From Mycobacterium sp. shizuoka-1 (lineage in GTDB: Bacteria > Actinomycetota > Actinomycetes > Mycobacteriales > Mycobacteriaceae), in NCBI RefSeq assembly GCF_002723835.1, contig NZ_BEWG01000015.1, positions 64,310-127,697 on the forward strand: 63,388 bases of DNA, given 5' to 3'. The position numbers were made by a program, and so were the translations under genes. Numbering within the stretch: position 1 is the stretch's first letter; each line of letters starts with the position of its first letter. Positions 37,267-47,239 of the stretch are shown one piece after another. Under the pieces are notes generated by a model that saw only the letters and a program-made list of their open reading frames with translations, made no database searches and was not told the origin of the DNA.

Positions 37267-38040
37267 CTAGTCGGCGTCGTCGACCGCGAGGCGATTGCGT
37301 CGCCGGAGGCGGTGGTTCGTCTTGCCGGTGGGCCGCTTGTTGCGCAGGCCACCGGCCTCTGGTGTTGCCACCGGCTCGGCCTGCGCCGAGACGTCGGCAG
37401 GTTGCTCGTTTTCGACGGTGGGCGTCTCCTCGGCGGGCTCGTCGACCGCCTCGGTCTCCTCCGGCTCGGCCACCTCGTCAGCCGGTTCAGCGGCTTCCTC
37501 GGTCTCGTCGGCCGCTTCTGCTTCGCCGGCCACTTCGGTGGAGGCCTCGTCGGCGTCGGCGCTCTCGCCCCGCTTCTTCTTCGCCTTTTTCGCTTTCTTG
37601 GGCTTCGGCGCCTTGGGCGGCAGCTCGGCGGTGTAGGCCAGGTAGAACGCCAGCAGCCCCAGGATCGCGACCGCGGCAGCCGCGCCATATACCCCGAACA
37701 GCCACGGCCCGCCGGCATCCAAACTGACCCAGATCTCGGCGACCGCCGTCCCCACGATCAGCACACCGGCCAGCAGGTGCAGGACGACCGCCGACAGCCG
37801 CAACCGCAGCGCCAGCGGCGGGGTCGCGTACTCGGGCTTGCGGGTGCGCAGCAGCGTGAGCAGCACCGGAAGTGCGGCCAGTGCGAACAGCACGCCGGTG
37901 ACGATGCGCAGCACCGTGCCCAGCGTGTGGGTGGTGTCGCCCATCAGCTCCCACCACCGGGGCAGGACGAACAGGAAGTACAGGACGCCCCCGAGCACCC
38001 ACAGCGTGAGGTGCAGTGCGGTCGCGGCGGCGCGGCCCAT
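37267..38040 (-). CDS. Four-helix membrane protein with charged C-terminal tail
   Basis: A 257-residue protein. Four transmembrane helices fill residues 10-145. A Lys-rich stretch (KAPKPKKAKKAKKKRG, near 155) is followed by about 75 residues of Glu/Ala/Asp/Pro low complexity and a final basic segment (NHRLRRRNRL), so the cytoplasmic tail has strongly segregated charge. ATG 38040 has AGGAGG eight bases upstream. It lies between the oxidoreductase and tRNA-Ser, matching the position of M. tuberculosis Rv3723. No function is known. Confidence 0.85.
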   Translation of the reverse strand: MGRAAATALHLTLWVLGGVLYFLFVLPRWWELMGDTTHTLGTVLRIVTGVLFALAALPVLLTLLRTRKPEYATPPLALRLRLSAVVLHLLAGVLIVGTAVAEIWVSLDAGGPWLFGVYGAAAAVAILGLLAFYLAYTAELPPKAPKPKKAKKAKKKRGESADADEASTEVAGEAEAADETEEAAEPADEVAEPEETEAVDEPAEETPTVENEQPADVSAQAEPVATPEAGGLRNKRPTGKTNHRLRRRNRLAVDDAD

Positions 38041-38062
38041 ACCCCTCCTAGACGATAAGAAT

Positions 38063-38105
38063 CCGAGGTGCGACCAGGCGCTTTGATCCCCCGATCGCAC
38101 CTCGG
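38063..38105 (-). terminator. Hairpin downstream of tRNA-Ser
   Basis: The 11-base arms ccgaggtgcga (38063-38073) and its exact complement (38095-38105) begin eight bases after the tRNA-Ser 3' end and are followed on the minus strand by ATTCTTAT, a weak T-rich run. A transcription terminator for the tRNA is the simplest reading. Confidence 0.7.
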
Positions 38106-38112
38106 ACAGGTG

Positions 38113-38198
38113 CGGAGGATAGGGGATTTGAACCCCTGAGGGCTGTTAACCCAACCCGCGTTCCAGGCGAGCGCCATAGGCCACTAGGCGAATCCTCC
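38113..38198 (-). tRNA. tRNA-Ser (anticodon GGA)
   Basis: An 86-base class II tRNA with acceptor arms GGAGGAT and ATCCTCC, discriminator G, anticodon stem CTCGC/GCGGG and loop CTGGAAC giving anticodon GGA (serine codons UCC and UCU), a long variable arm, and the T-loop GGGGTTCAAATCCCC. No CCA is encoded, as is usual for many mycobacterial tRNAs. It neighbours SRP RNA, as in M. tuberculosis. Confidence 0.95.
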
Positions 38199-38280
38199 GT
38201 CGGCAATGGTAGCCGACTTCAGAAGTGCCTCGCCCCGGCTGCCTGACAGGGCAGTGCCGCGCGGGTATTACACTCGCGAT

Positions 38281-39681
<1,401 letters not shown>

Positions 39682-39690
39682 CCTTCACCC

Positions 39691-41610
39691 GTGGCGCTCT
39701 ACCGCAAGTACCGGCCGGCAACCTTCGCCGAGGTGGTGGGCCAGGAGCATGTCACCGAACCGCTCTCGACCGCGCTGTCGGCGCACCGCATCAACCACGC
39801 CTACCTGTTCTCCGGCCCGCGCGGTTGCGGCAAGACGTCCTCGGCGCGCATCCTGGCCCGGTCGCTGAACTGTGAGCAGGGCCCGACGCCCACGCCGTGC
39901 GGGGTGTGCGACTCGTGTGTGGCGCTGGCGCCCAACGGCCCCGGCAACGTCGACGTCGTCGAGCTCGACGCCGCCAGCCACGGCGGTGTGGACGACACCC
40001 GCGAACTGCGCGACCGGGCCTTCTACGCGCCCGCCCAGTCGCGCTACCGGATCTTCATCGTCGACGAAGCGCACATGGTCACCACCGCCGGTTTCAACGC
40101 GCTGCTCAAGATCGTCGAGGAACCGCCCGACCACCTGATCTTCGTGTTCGCCACCACCGAGCCGGAGAAGGTGCTGCCGACCATCCGCTCGCGCACCCAC
40201 CACTACCCGTTCCGGCTGCTGGCGCCGCGCACCATGCGCTCGCTGATCGAGCGGATCCTGGCCTCCGAGGACGTCGAGGTCGACGATGCGGTGTTCCCGC
40301 TGGTGATCCGGGCCGGTGGCGGCTCCCCGCGCGACACCCTGAGCGTGCTGGACCAACTGCTCGCCGGCGCCGAGGGCAACCGCGTGCACTACCAGCGGGC
40401 GCTGGCGCTGCTGGGCGCCACCGACGTGGCCCTGATCGACGACGCGGTCGACGCGCTGGCCGCCGGGGACGCCGCGGCGCTGTTCGGCGCGGTGGAGTCG
40501 GTGATCGACGCCGGTCACGATCCGCGCCGCTTCGGCACGGACCTGCTGGAGCGCTTCCGGGATCTGATTGTGCTGCAAGCGGTTCCGGATGCCGCCGCCC
40601 GTGGTGTGGTAGATGCCCCCGACGACGTGCTGGACCGGATGCGCGAGCAGGCCACCAAGATCGGTCCCGCGACGTTGGCCCGCTACGCCGAAGTGGTGCA
40701 CGCCGGGCTGGGGGAGATGCGCGGGGCGACGGCGCCGCGGCTGCTGCTGGAGGTGGTGTGCGCCCGCCTGCTGCTGCCGTCGGCCAGCGACACCGAGGCG
40801 GCGCTGCTGCAACGGATCGAACGCATCGAGACCAGGATGGAGATCTCGATCCCGGCCGGCGAGGCCGCGATGAGCTCCGGTGCGCAGGCGCCGGCGAGCG
40901 GCCGACAGTTCGTGCGCAAGACCCAGCAGGCCGCGGCCGCGCCCGCCCCGGCCCCGGCACCCGAGCCGGTCGCCACGCCGGAGCCGGTTGCGCGGCCCGA
41001 GCCGGTCGCCAAGCCCGAGCCGGTCGCCAGACCTGAGCTGGTCGCCAAGCCCGAGCCGGTGCCCGAGCCTCCCGCACCTCCGCCGCCGGCTACCGAGCCC
41101 GCGGCGCCGCCGGCCCCACCGGCGCCCGAACCTGCCGCGGCACCGGCCGCTGCCCACGTCGGCGAGCCCGGCGCGGCGGCGGTGCGCAGCATGTGGTCGA
41201 CGGTGCGGGAGAAGGTCAAGCAGCGCAGCCGTACCACCGAGGTGATGCTGGCCGGGGCCATCGTGCGCGCGGTCGAGGACAACACACTCGTCCTCGGGCA
41301 CGAGTCGGCGCCGCTGGCCAAGCGGCTGAGCGAACAGCGCAATGCCGACGTCATCCGCGATGCGCTCAAGGACGCGCTCGGCGTGAACTGGCGGGTGCGC
41401 TGCGAGGTCGGCGTCGGCCAGCCGGTACCGCAGGCCGAGCCGCTGCCGCCGGAGCCCGAGCCCGACCCGGTCGAGGCCCAGCGGGCCGAAGAGGACAGCA
41501 TGATCGCCGAGGTCGGCCGCGACGAGGACGCCGCCCCGCGCCGCGATCCCGAGGAAGTGGCTCTCGAGCTGTTGCAGAGCGAGTTGGGCGCCCGCAAGAT
41601 CGACGGCTGA
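39691..41610 (+). CDS. dnaX: DNA polymerase III gamma/tau clamp-loader subunit
   Basis: A 639-residue AAA+ ATPase. Walker A is FSGPRGCGKTSSA, the zinc site has cysteines in NCEQGPTPTPCGVCDSC, Walker B is IFIVDEAHM and sensor 1 follows at FATTEPEK. The motor and collar domains end near residue 395; a Pro/Glu/Val/Ala-rich linker with six-residue repeats (about 425-460) leads to a C-terminal domain (about 500-639). It loads the beta clamp and organises the replisome. The start is GTG, nine bases after the aminotransferase stop. No slippery run for a programmed gamma product was noticed. Confidence 0.96.
   Translation: MALYRKYRPATFAEVVGQEHVTEPLSTALSAHRINHAYLFSGPRGCGKTSSARILARSLNCEQGPTPTPCGVCDSCVALAPNGPGNVDVVELDAASHGGVDDTRELRDRAFYAPAQSRYRIFIVDEAHMVTTAGFNALLKIVEEPPDHLIFVFATTEPEKVLPTIRSRTHHYPFRLLAPRTMRSLIERILASEDVEVDDAVFPLVIRAGGGSPRDTLSVLDQLLAGAEGNRVHYQRALALLGATDVALIDDAVDALAAGDAAALFGAVESVIDAGHDPRRFGTDLLERFRDLIVLQAVPDAAARGVVDAPDDVLDRMREQATKIGPATLARYAEVVHAGLGEMRGATAPRLLLEVVCARLLLPSASDTEAALLQRIERIETRMEISIPAGEAAMSSGAQAPASGRQFVRKTQQAAAAPAPAPAPEPVATPEPVARPEPVAKPEPVARPELVAKPEPVPEPPAPPPPATEPAAPPAPPAPEPAAAPAAAHVGEPGAAAVRSMWSTVREKVKQRSRTTEVMLAGAIVRAVEDNTLVLGHESAPLAKRLSEQRNADVIRDALKDALGVNWRVRCEVGVGQPVPQAEPLPPEPEPDPVEAQRAEEDSMIAEVGRDEDAAPRRDPEEVALELLQSELGARKIDG
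40963..41070 (+). repeat. Six tandem 18-base units in dnaX
   Basis: Six in-register 18-base units encode EPVATP, EPVARP, EPVAKP, EPVARP, ELVAKP and EPVPEP in the flexible linker of DnaX. In-frame gain or loss of units by slippage would change linker length without a frameshift. Confidence 0.9.
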
Positions 41611-41690
41611 GGCTGTGAACAATCTGCACGGATGCTGGGGCTTTCCTGTGCCGTGAAGCGCTTGTGTGGCAACGCCCTTACGGTCGTTGC

Positions 41691-42065
41691 ATGACCATCG
41701 ACACGCGTCGGCTCGTGGCTTCGCTGGCCGGATGCGGCGCGATAGCCGTCGCTCTGTTGAGCCAGGCCCCCTCCGCGGCAGCCGATCCCGACGCACCGCC
41801 GCCTCCGCCCAACTGCACGGCGGCCGACATGGAAGGCGTCCGGATGGGTGTGCAGGCAGCCACCTCGGCGTACCTGTTCACCCACCCCGACGTCAACGCG
41901 TTCTTCACCAGCCTGGCCGGCCTGCCCCGTGATCAGGTGCGCGTTCGGGTGAAGGCCTATATGGCCGCCAACCCGCAGACCGCCACCGACATCACCGGCA
42001 TTCGACAACCGTTGGTGGACATCAAGAACCGCTGCGGCGGGCCGCTGCCCGGCTCGGCGGTGTGA
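41691..42065 (+). CDS. Hemophore-like exported heme-binding protein
   Basis: A 124-residue secreted protein with a signal peptide ending SAAADPD (near residue 32), a short Pro run, and an alpha-helical mature domain with two cysteines (PPNCTAAD and KNRCGG) framing VTSAYLFTHPDVNAFFTSL-like sequence. This matches the mycobacterial hemophore-like family (Rv0203 type), which carries heme to MmpL transporters; whether this paralogue binds heme is inferred. ATG 41691 is chosen for the signal peptide. It is convergent with the methyltransferase gene. Confidence 0.8.
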   Translation: MTIDTRRLVASLAGCGAIAVALLSQAPSAAADPDAPPPPPNCTAADMEGVRMGVQAATSAYLFTHPDVNAFFTSLAGLPRDQVRVRVKAYMAANPQTATDITGIRQPLVDIKNRCGGPLPGSAV

Positions 42066-42078
42066 CCGCAGCCCTCGG

Positions 42079-43389
42079 CTAGGCCGTCCACCACGGGCGC
42101 AGTGGCAGCCCGCCGTCGCCGCCCTTCTCGTCCAGCTTGACCGCCAGAACCTGGTGCAGCTGAACCACATTGGTGTCGAAGCCGAGTCGTGAGCCGGCCA
42201 TGTAGAGACCCCACACCTTGGCGGTGGCCAGGCCGACCTCTTCGACGGCCTCGTCCCAGTGCTCGACGAGATTGCGGCACCAGTCGCGCAACGTCATCGC
42301 GTAGTGGTGGCGCAGATTCTCCTCGTGCACCACCTCCAGACCCACGTCCTGCGCCTCGGTGATGATGCGACCCGACCCGGTCAGCTCCCCGTCGGGGAAC
42401 ACGTAGCGGTCGATGAAACCGCCGGTCGCCGTCATCCGGTTGTCCGGGCGGGTGATGCAGTGGTTGAGCAACAGCCCACCGACGCGCAGCTTGGTCTTCA
42501 GGAAGCCGAAGTACGCGGGGTAGTTGGCCACCCCGATGTGCTCGGTGAGGCCGATCGAGGACACCGCGTCGAAACCGCTCTCCAGCACGTCGCGGTAATC
42601 GCTGTGGCGTACCTCGGCCAGATCGGCCAGGCCCTCCTCGGCGATCGCCTTCTGCGCCCACGCCGCCTGCTCGCGCGACAGCGTGACACCGATGGCTTTC
42701 ACCCCGTGCCGCGCCGCGTAGCGCACCATGCTGCCCCAGCCGCAGCCGACGTCGAGCAGCCGGTCGCCGGGTTTGAGGCGCAGCTTCTCGAACACCAGGC
42801 GGTACTTGTTGTCCTGCGCCTCCTCCAACGTCGCGTCGGCGCTCGGATAGCAGGCGCAGGTGTAGGTCATCGACGGGCCCAGCACCCATTCGTAGAACGT
42901 GTTGGACACGTCGTAGTGGTGGTGGATGGCGTCGGCGTCGCGCTTCTTGCTGTGCCGCAGCCCCTCGGCGAAGCGCCGCCAGCGCGGCAGCGCCTCCTGC
43001 GGGGGCGGGGCGATCGGCTTGAGATGCTCGATGCCGATCGAGCGGACGATGTCGACGAGCACCCGGGCCGGTGGCCGCTTGAAGTCAAGGTTCTGCGACA
43101 GCGCCCGCAACAGCTCGTACGGGTCACCGGGATGCACGCCATGGGTTTCCAGATCGCCCGCGACGTAGGCGCGGGCCAACCCCAGATCACCGGGGGCGGT
43201 GGCCAGGTAGGTGGTGCCGCGCGGGGTGCGCAGATCCAGGCCCAGCTCGGCGTCGTCGGGCCCGGCGGTGCTGCCGTCGTAGGCGGTGAACCGCAGCGGA
43301 AGCTCGCCACCGGCGGCGAACATCTCCAGGATCTCGGCCAGGCTCAGCTTGCCTGGCGCGTGCGCGTCGTTCTCACGGAAGGTCGTCAT
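42079..43389 (-). CDS. tmsB: SAM-dependent fatty-acid methyltransferase (tuberculostearate)
   Basis: A 436-residue cyclopropane-fatty-acid-synthase-family enzyme. The SAM site is LLDVGCGWGSMVRYAA, with GVTLSREQ and the later SSIGLTEHIG segment. In this family the enzyme transfers a methyl group from SAM to an unsaturated phospholipid acyl chain; paired with a FAD reductase it makes 10-methylstearic (tuberculostearic) acid via a 10-methylene intermediate. The start overlaps the stop of the upstream flavoprotein gene by four bases, so they form one unit (tmsA-tmsB, also named bfaA-bfaB). It corresponds to M. tuberculosis Rv3720. Confidence 0.87.
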   Translation of the reverse strand: MTTFRENDAHAPGKLSLAEILEMFAAGGELPLRFTAYDGSTAGPDDAELGLDLRTPRGTTYLATAPGDLGLARAYVAGDLETHGVHPGDPYELLRALSQNLDFKRPPARVLVDIVRSIGIEHLKPIAPPPQEALPRWRRFAEGLRHSKKRDADAIHHHYDVSNTFYEWVLGPSMTYTCACYPSADATLEEAQDNKYRLVFEKLRLKPGDRLLDVGCGWGSMVRYAARHGVKAIGVTLSREQAAWAQKAIAEEGLADLAEVRHSDYRDVLESGFDAVSSIGLTEHIGVANYPAYFGFLKTKLRVGGLLLNHCITRPDNRMTATGGFIDRYVFPDGELTGSGRIITEAQDVGLEVVHEENLRHHYAMTLRDWCRNLVEHWDEAVEEVGLATAKVWGLYMAGSRLGFDTNVVQLHQVLAVKLDEKGGDGGLPLRPWWTA

Positions 43390-44759
43390 TGTCTCTGCAC
43401 CGCCTTTGCGTAGAGGTCAAGCAGCCGTGAATCCGGGTCGTAGGTCTTCTTTACGGTGTTATAGGGTTCGCCGCCGTAGAGTTCGTCAAACTCCTCGCGG
43501 GTGTAGAAGGCGTCGGAGTACAGCGACTTGTGCCCGTCGAGGTCGCTGATCGTGTTCTCGATCAGGCGGTTGGTGTACCCGGGGGTGGGGCCGGCCGGCA
43601 CCGACGACCAGAACCCGACGTTGACGTAGCTGTGCCCGGCCCGCAGCGGGTACAGCGGCCAACCGGCCGGGTCGCGCAGCCGCAGCGGGCACAGCCAGAC
43701 CGGTTCGATCGGGATCTCGGCCAGGAACCAGGTCAGAAACTCCTCGCAGCGCTCGATCGGCACCTCGACGTCCTGCACCACCCGTTCCAGCGGTGGGCGG
43801 CCGTGGCGGGCCTCGATCCGGTCGGCGATGTTGAACTTCTGGTCGTAGCCGATCAGCTTCCAGTAGAAGCTGCTGCGCCGGTAGCGGCGTGGCCAGAACC
43901 GGCGCAGCGTCGGGTTCTGGGCACCGAACGCCCGTGAACACCAGAACCAGTCGGTGTCCCAGCGCCACAGGTAGTCGTGGATGGTCAGCCGGTCGTCCTT
44001 GACCCCGTCGCGATGCTGAATCGACCGGTAGTAGATGTCCTGGCCGGTGTAGTCACTGACCGCACCCGCGGTGGGCGCCTGCATGCCCAGGCACAGGTAG
44101 CTCTCGTCGGCGCTGAACACGACCCCGTCGAGGTAGTCGACCCGGGTGCCGTCGTATCCGCCGGTCTCGATGATCCGGTCCATCGCGGTCATCAGGTCGG
44201 CCAGGGTGTGAAATCTCAGGTGCTTGAGCGCAACGAACGGTTTGACCGGTTCCAGCTCGATCCGCAGCCGAACCGAATAACCAAGGGTGCCATAGGAATT
44301 GGGGAAGCTGCGAAACAGATCCGGATGCTCGTCGCGGCTGGTGGTGATCACTTCGCCGGCACCGGTGAGGATGTCCATCTCGATCACCGACTCGTGGGGC
44401 AGTCCGTTGCGGAACGACGTCGACTCGATACCCAGCCCGGTGACCGCACCGCCGAGGGTGATCGTCTTGAGCTGCGGGACGACCAACGGCGACAGCCCGT
44501 ACGGCAGGGTCGCGGCGACCAGGTCTTCGTAGGTGCACATGCCGGCCACGTCGGCGGTCTTGGCCTGCTGATCTATGGAGATCACCCCGGTCAGTCCCGA
44601 GGTGTCGAGCCCGGGGGCGCTGCGTTTGGCGCGGGCGCGGAACAGGTTGGAGGTGGGTTTGGCCAGGCGGACCGAGGCGTTCGGGGGTATGGCGCGGTAG
44701 CTGGCCAGAAGCCGGTCCACGCCCTCGGCGTGAGCTGTCAGTGCTGTGGAAACAGACAC
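43386..44759 (-). CDS. tmsA: FAD-binding 10-methylene fatty acid reductase
   Basis: A 457-residue FAD_binding_4 flavoprotein related to DHCR24-type reductases. VISIDQQAKTADVAGMCTYEDLVAATLPYGLSP and ITLGGAVTGLGIESTSFRNG form the FAD site. With the co-transcribed methyltransferase it is expected to reduce a 10-methylene acyl intermediate to the 10-methyl branch of tuberculostearic acid, a membrane lipid component characteristic of these bacteria. Its stop overlaps the methyltransferase start (43386-43389). It diverges from the SRPBCC gene at 44850. Confidence 0.87.
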   Translation of the reverse strand: MSVSTALTAHAEGVDRLLASYRAIPPNASVRLAKPTSNLFRARAKRSAPGLDTSGLTGVISIDQQAKTADVAGMCTYEDLVAATLPYGLSPLVVPQLKTITLGGAVTGLGIESTSFRNGLPHESVIEMDILTGAGEVITTSRDEHPDLFRSFPNSYGTLGYSVRLRIELEPVKPFVALKHLRFHTLADLMTAMDRIIETGGYDGTRVDYLDGVVFSADESYLCLGMQAPTAGAVSDYTGQDIYYRSIQHRDGVKDDRLTIHDYLWRWDTDWFWCSRAFGAQNPTLRRFWPRRYRRSSFYWKLIGYDQKFNIADRIEARHGRPPLERVVQDVEVPIERCEEFLTWFLAEIPIEPVWLCPLRLRDPAGWPLYPLRAGHSYVNVGFWSSVPAGPTPGYTNRLIENTISDLDGHKSLYSDAFYTREEFDELYGGEPYNTVKKTYDPDSRLLDLYAKAVQRQ

Positions 44760-44849
44760 ACGACTACGCTAGTCCGCAGCCCCAGCCGACGCGACCGCAT
44801 GGCTGGCGGATCACACTCCACACCACCGTCACTCGAGGAGTACTACCTG

Positions 44850-45290
44850 ATGGGACAGGTCAGCGCTGCCAGCTCGATCCTGATCGACGCCGACCCGGCG
44901 ACCGTGCTCGCCGCGATCGCCGACTACCAGGGCGTGCGCCCGAAGATCCTGTCGTCGCAGTACAGCGACTACCGGGTGCTGCAGGGTGGCCAGGGCCAGG
45001 GCACCGTCGCGACCTGGAAGCTGCAGGCCACCAAGTCACGGGTGCGCGAGGTGCAGGCTGTCGTCGACGTCGCCGGTCACACCGTGATCGAGAAGGACGC
45101 GAACTCCTCGATGGTGATCAACTGGACCGTTGCACCCGCCGGTGCCGGCTCCACCGTCACCCTCAAGACCACCTGGAACGGTGCCGGTGGCATCGGGGGC
45201 TTCTTCGAGAAGACCTTCGCGCCGCTGGGGCTGCGCCGGATTCAGGACGACGTGCTGGCCAACTTGAAGACGGCCGTCGAGACCCGCTAG
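44850..45290 (+). CDS. SRPBCC-family (START-like) protein
   Basis: A 146-residue protein of the SRPBCC/polyketide-cyclase-like helix-grip fold, which makes a hydrophobic ligand pocket. The N-terminal strand SASSILIDADPATVLAAIADY and the C-terminal helix LRRIQDDVLANLKTAVE are typical. It is the counterpart of Rv3718c and lies next to fatty acid modification genes, so a lipid ligand is possible. GAGGAG is nine bases before ATG 44850; the long upstream open frame lies antisense to tmsA and is rejected. It overlaps the amidase gene tail to tail by four bases. Confidence 0.88.
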   Translation: MGQVSAASSILIDADPATVLAAIADYQGVRPKILSSQYSDYRVLQGGQGQGTVATWKLQATKSRVREVQAVVDVAGHTVIEKDANSSMVINWTVAPAGAGSTVTLKTTWNGAGGIGGFFEKTFAPLGLRRIQDDVLANLKTAVETR

Positions 45291-46057
45291 CTGGTGCGCG
45301 GCGGCTGGGTGGCCAGGAACGCCGCGATGCCCGACACCACGGCGGCGGCGTACTTCTGACGGCCTTCCGGGCTCTCCATCAGCGCCGAGTCGGCGGGGTT
45401 CTTCATGTTGCCGAGTTCGACGAGCACCGCGGGATATTGGGCCAGGTTCAGTCCGGCGAGGTCGGCGCGTCCGTACAGGCCGTCGGAGCCGATGTAGTTG
45501 GCCGCCGGCAGGCCGGACGCGACGAGCTGGTCGCGCATCACGCGGGCGAGCGCAACCGACGGCCCGGCCTGAGCCTGGTTCAGCGGCGGGCTGGAGTAGT
45601 TGACGTGGAAGCCGCGCCCGGTGGCCGGTCCGCCGTCGGCGTGGATCGACACGATCGCGTTGGGCGCCAGCGAGTTCGCCATCGCCGCGCGTTCGTCGAC
45701 GCACGCCGCGACCTGGTTGTCGTTGCCGCGCGACATCGCGGTGCGCACCCCGAGCTGGGTGAGCATCTGGCGGACCAGCAGCACGGTGTCCCAGTTGAAC
45801 GTGTGCTCGGGATAGCCGTCGTTGGTGCTGGTCCCCGACGTCTGGCAGTCCTTGGTGCCGCCCCGGCCGGTCGGGACCTGCTTGGTCATCGACGCGTCGT
45901 TGGCGCCGTTGTGGCCGGGGTCGAGGAACACGATCATCCCGGCGATGTTGGGTGCGGCGTGGGCGAGCGGCGTGGTCACCGTCGAGGCGACCAGCAACAC
46001 GGCGCTGCATGCTGCGGCGACGACACGCGTGCGGGCGGACATAAGCACGCGCGTCAC
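45287..46057 (-). CDS. ami1: N-acetylmuramoyl-L-alanine amidase (Ami1, Rv3717 type)
   Basis: A 256-residue secreted Amidase_3 enzyme that cuts the bond between muramic acid and the stem peptide. A signal peptide ends at THAAP-like LAHAAP (about residue 36). The zinc ligands are His49 (DPGHNG), Glu84 (YPEHTF) and His139 (SIHADG), and the catalytic Glu214 is in VELGNMKN. Two cysteines can form a disulfide. In mycobacteria this enzyme helps separate daughter cells. The GTG start is used; ATG 46042 is an alternative and neither has a strong ribosome site. Confidence 0.92.
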   Translation of the reverse strand: MTRVLMSARTRVVAAACSAVLLVASTVTTPLAHAAPNIAGMIVFLDPGHNGANDASMTKQVPTGRGGTKDCQTSGTSTNDGYPEHTFNWDTVLLVRQMLTQLGVRTAMSRGNDNQVAACVDERAAMANSLAPNAIVSIHADGGPATGRGFHVNYSSPPLNQAQAGPSVALARVMRDQLVASGLPAANYIGSDGLYGRADLAGLNLAQYPAVLVELGNMKNPADSALMESPEGRQKYAAAVVSGIAAFLATQPPRTS

Positions 46058-46146
46058 CGTAACTCGTCGCCGTCTAGGCTTGAAGTCACTGACCGCGCTA
46101 ATCCGCAGGCGAAACCAAGTCGAGACCGAGACGCAAGGAGACCGTC

Positions 46147-46530
46147 ATGCAACCCGGTGAGATTCCCAATCTGGAGGGCTTTCGCGACCAGGCGGAACAG
46201 ATGCGCGACCAGCTGATGCCGGGATTGCAGGCCGCTTTGCAGCAGGCCCAGGAGATGCAGCAGAAGCTGATGGAGGCCCAGGCCGCATTGGCCGCTGCCG
46301 AGGTGCACGGCCAGGCCGGCGGGGGACTGGTGCAGGTGACGATGAAGGGCAGCGGGGAGATCGCCTCGGTGCGGATCGACCCGAAGGTCGTCGACCCCGC
46401 GGACGTCGAAACGCTGCAGGACCTCATCGTGGGGGCGATCGCCGACGCGGCCCGTCAGTTCGCCATCCTGGCGCAGACCCACCTCGGACCGCTGGCCGGC
46501 CAGGCCGCGCCGGGTCTGCCGGGGGCCTGA
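46147..46530 (+). CDS. YbaB/EbfC-family nucleoid-associated protein
   Basis: A 127-residue small protein with a long N-terminal helix ([14 protein letters not shown] and [14 protein letters not shown]), the strand segment [19 protein letters not shown] and a C-terminal helix: the dimeric YbaB fold that binds DNA. Almost always next to recR, here three bases before it, so the pair is an operon and probably linked to recombination. Its counterpart is Rv3716c. The extra Gly/Pro-rich C-terminus is typical of actinobacteria. Confidence 0.93.
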   Translation: MQPGEIPNLEGFRDQAEQMRDQLMPGLQAALQQAQEMQQKLMEAQAALAAAEVHGQAGGGLVQVTMKGSGEIASVRIDPKVVDPADVETLQDLIVGAIADAARQFAILAQTHLGPLAGQAAPGLPGA

Positions 46531-46533
46531 CTT

Positions 46534-47145
46534 TTGTTCGAGGGCCCCGTCCAGGATCTGATCGACGAGCTCGGCAAGTTGCCGGGCGTCGGTCCCAAGA
46601 GCGCGCAGCGGATCGCCTTCCACCTGCTGTCGGTGGAGCCGCCGGACATCGACCGGCTGACCGCGGCGCTGGGCCGGGTTCGCGACGGGGTGCAGTTCTG
46701 CGAGGTGTGCGGAAACGTCTCCGACGGGCAGCGCTGCCGGATCTGCAGCGACGCCCGCCGCGACGGCTCGCAGGTGTGTGTGGTCGAAGAACCCAAGGAC
46801 GTGCAGGCCGTCGAACGCACCCGCGAGTTCCGCGGGCGCTACCACGTGCTGGGTGGCGCGCTGGACCCGCTGTCCGGTGTCGGTCCCGACCAGCTGCGAA
46901 TTCGTCAGCTGCTCAACAGGATTGGTGAGCGTGTCGACGGTGTGGACGTCACCGAGGTGATCATCGCGACCGATCCGAACACCGAGGGCGAGGCGACGGC
47001 CACCTATCTGGTGCGCATCCTGCGTGACATCCCGGGGCTGACCGTGTCGCGCATCGCGTCGGGCCTGCCGATGGGCGGTGACCTGGAGTTCGCCGACGAG
47101 CTCACGCTGGGCCGCGCCCTGTCCGGCCGCCGTCAGATGGTCTAG
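46534..47145 (+). CDS. recR: Recombination mediator protein RecR
   Basis: A 203-residue protein: N-terminal helix-hairpin-helix ([20 protein letters not shown]), a four-cysteine zinc finger ([18 protein letters not shown]), a Toprim domain ([26 protein letters not shown]) and a C-terminal Walker-B-like part. With RecO it loads RecA on SSB-coated gaps. The start is TTG, three bases after the ybaB stop, supported by the conserved [17 protein letters not shown] opening. The left 63-base inverted repeat begins one base after its stop. Confidence 0.96.
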   Translation: MFEGPVQDLIDELGKLPGVGPKSAQRIAFHLLSVEPPDIDRLTAALGRVRDGVQFCEVCGNVSDGQRCRICSDARRDGSQVCVVEEPKDVQAVERTREFRGRYHVLGGALDPLSGVGPDQLRIRQLLNRIGERVDGVDVTEVIIATDPNTEGEATATYLVRILRDIPGLTVSRIASGLPMGGDLEFADELTLGRALSGRRQMV

Positions 47146-47208
47146 CGCCCAAACCGACACATGGGCGCGTAAGTGCGAGTAACTTCCGCCATTTCGTCGA
47201 TCTCGGCA
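47146..47208 (+). repeat. Left 63-base inverted repeat flanking the DUF559 gene
   Basis: Ungapped, 50 of 63 bases match the reverse complement of 48073-48135. The outer 14 bases CGCCCAAACCGACA and the inner 22 bases are identical. Read on the minus strand it would encode AEIDEMAEVTRTYAP, a counterpart of the C-terminus of the flanked gene, so it looks like the 3' end of a second, inverted copy. Confidence 0.85.
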
Positions 47209-47239
47209 GGCTGTCGGACCCCGCGACGACGATGCCGAC

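Noticed and set aside
43977..44849. Upstream extension of the SRPBCC protein frame
   Set aside because: It runs antisense through tmsA; a strong GAGGAG precedes ATG 44850.
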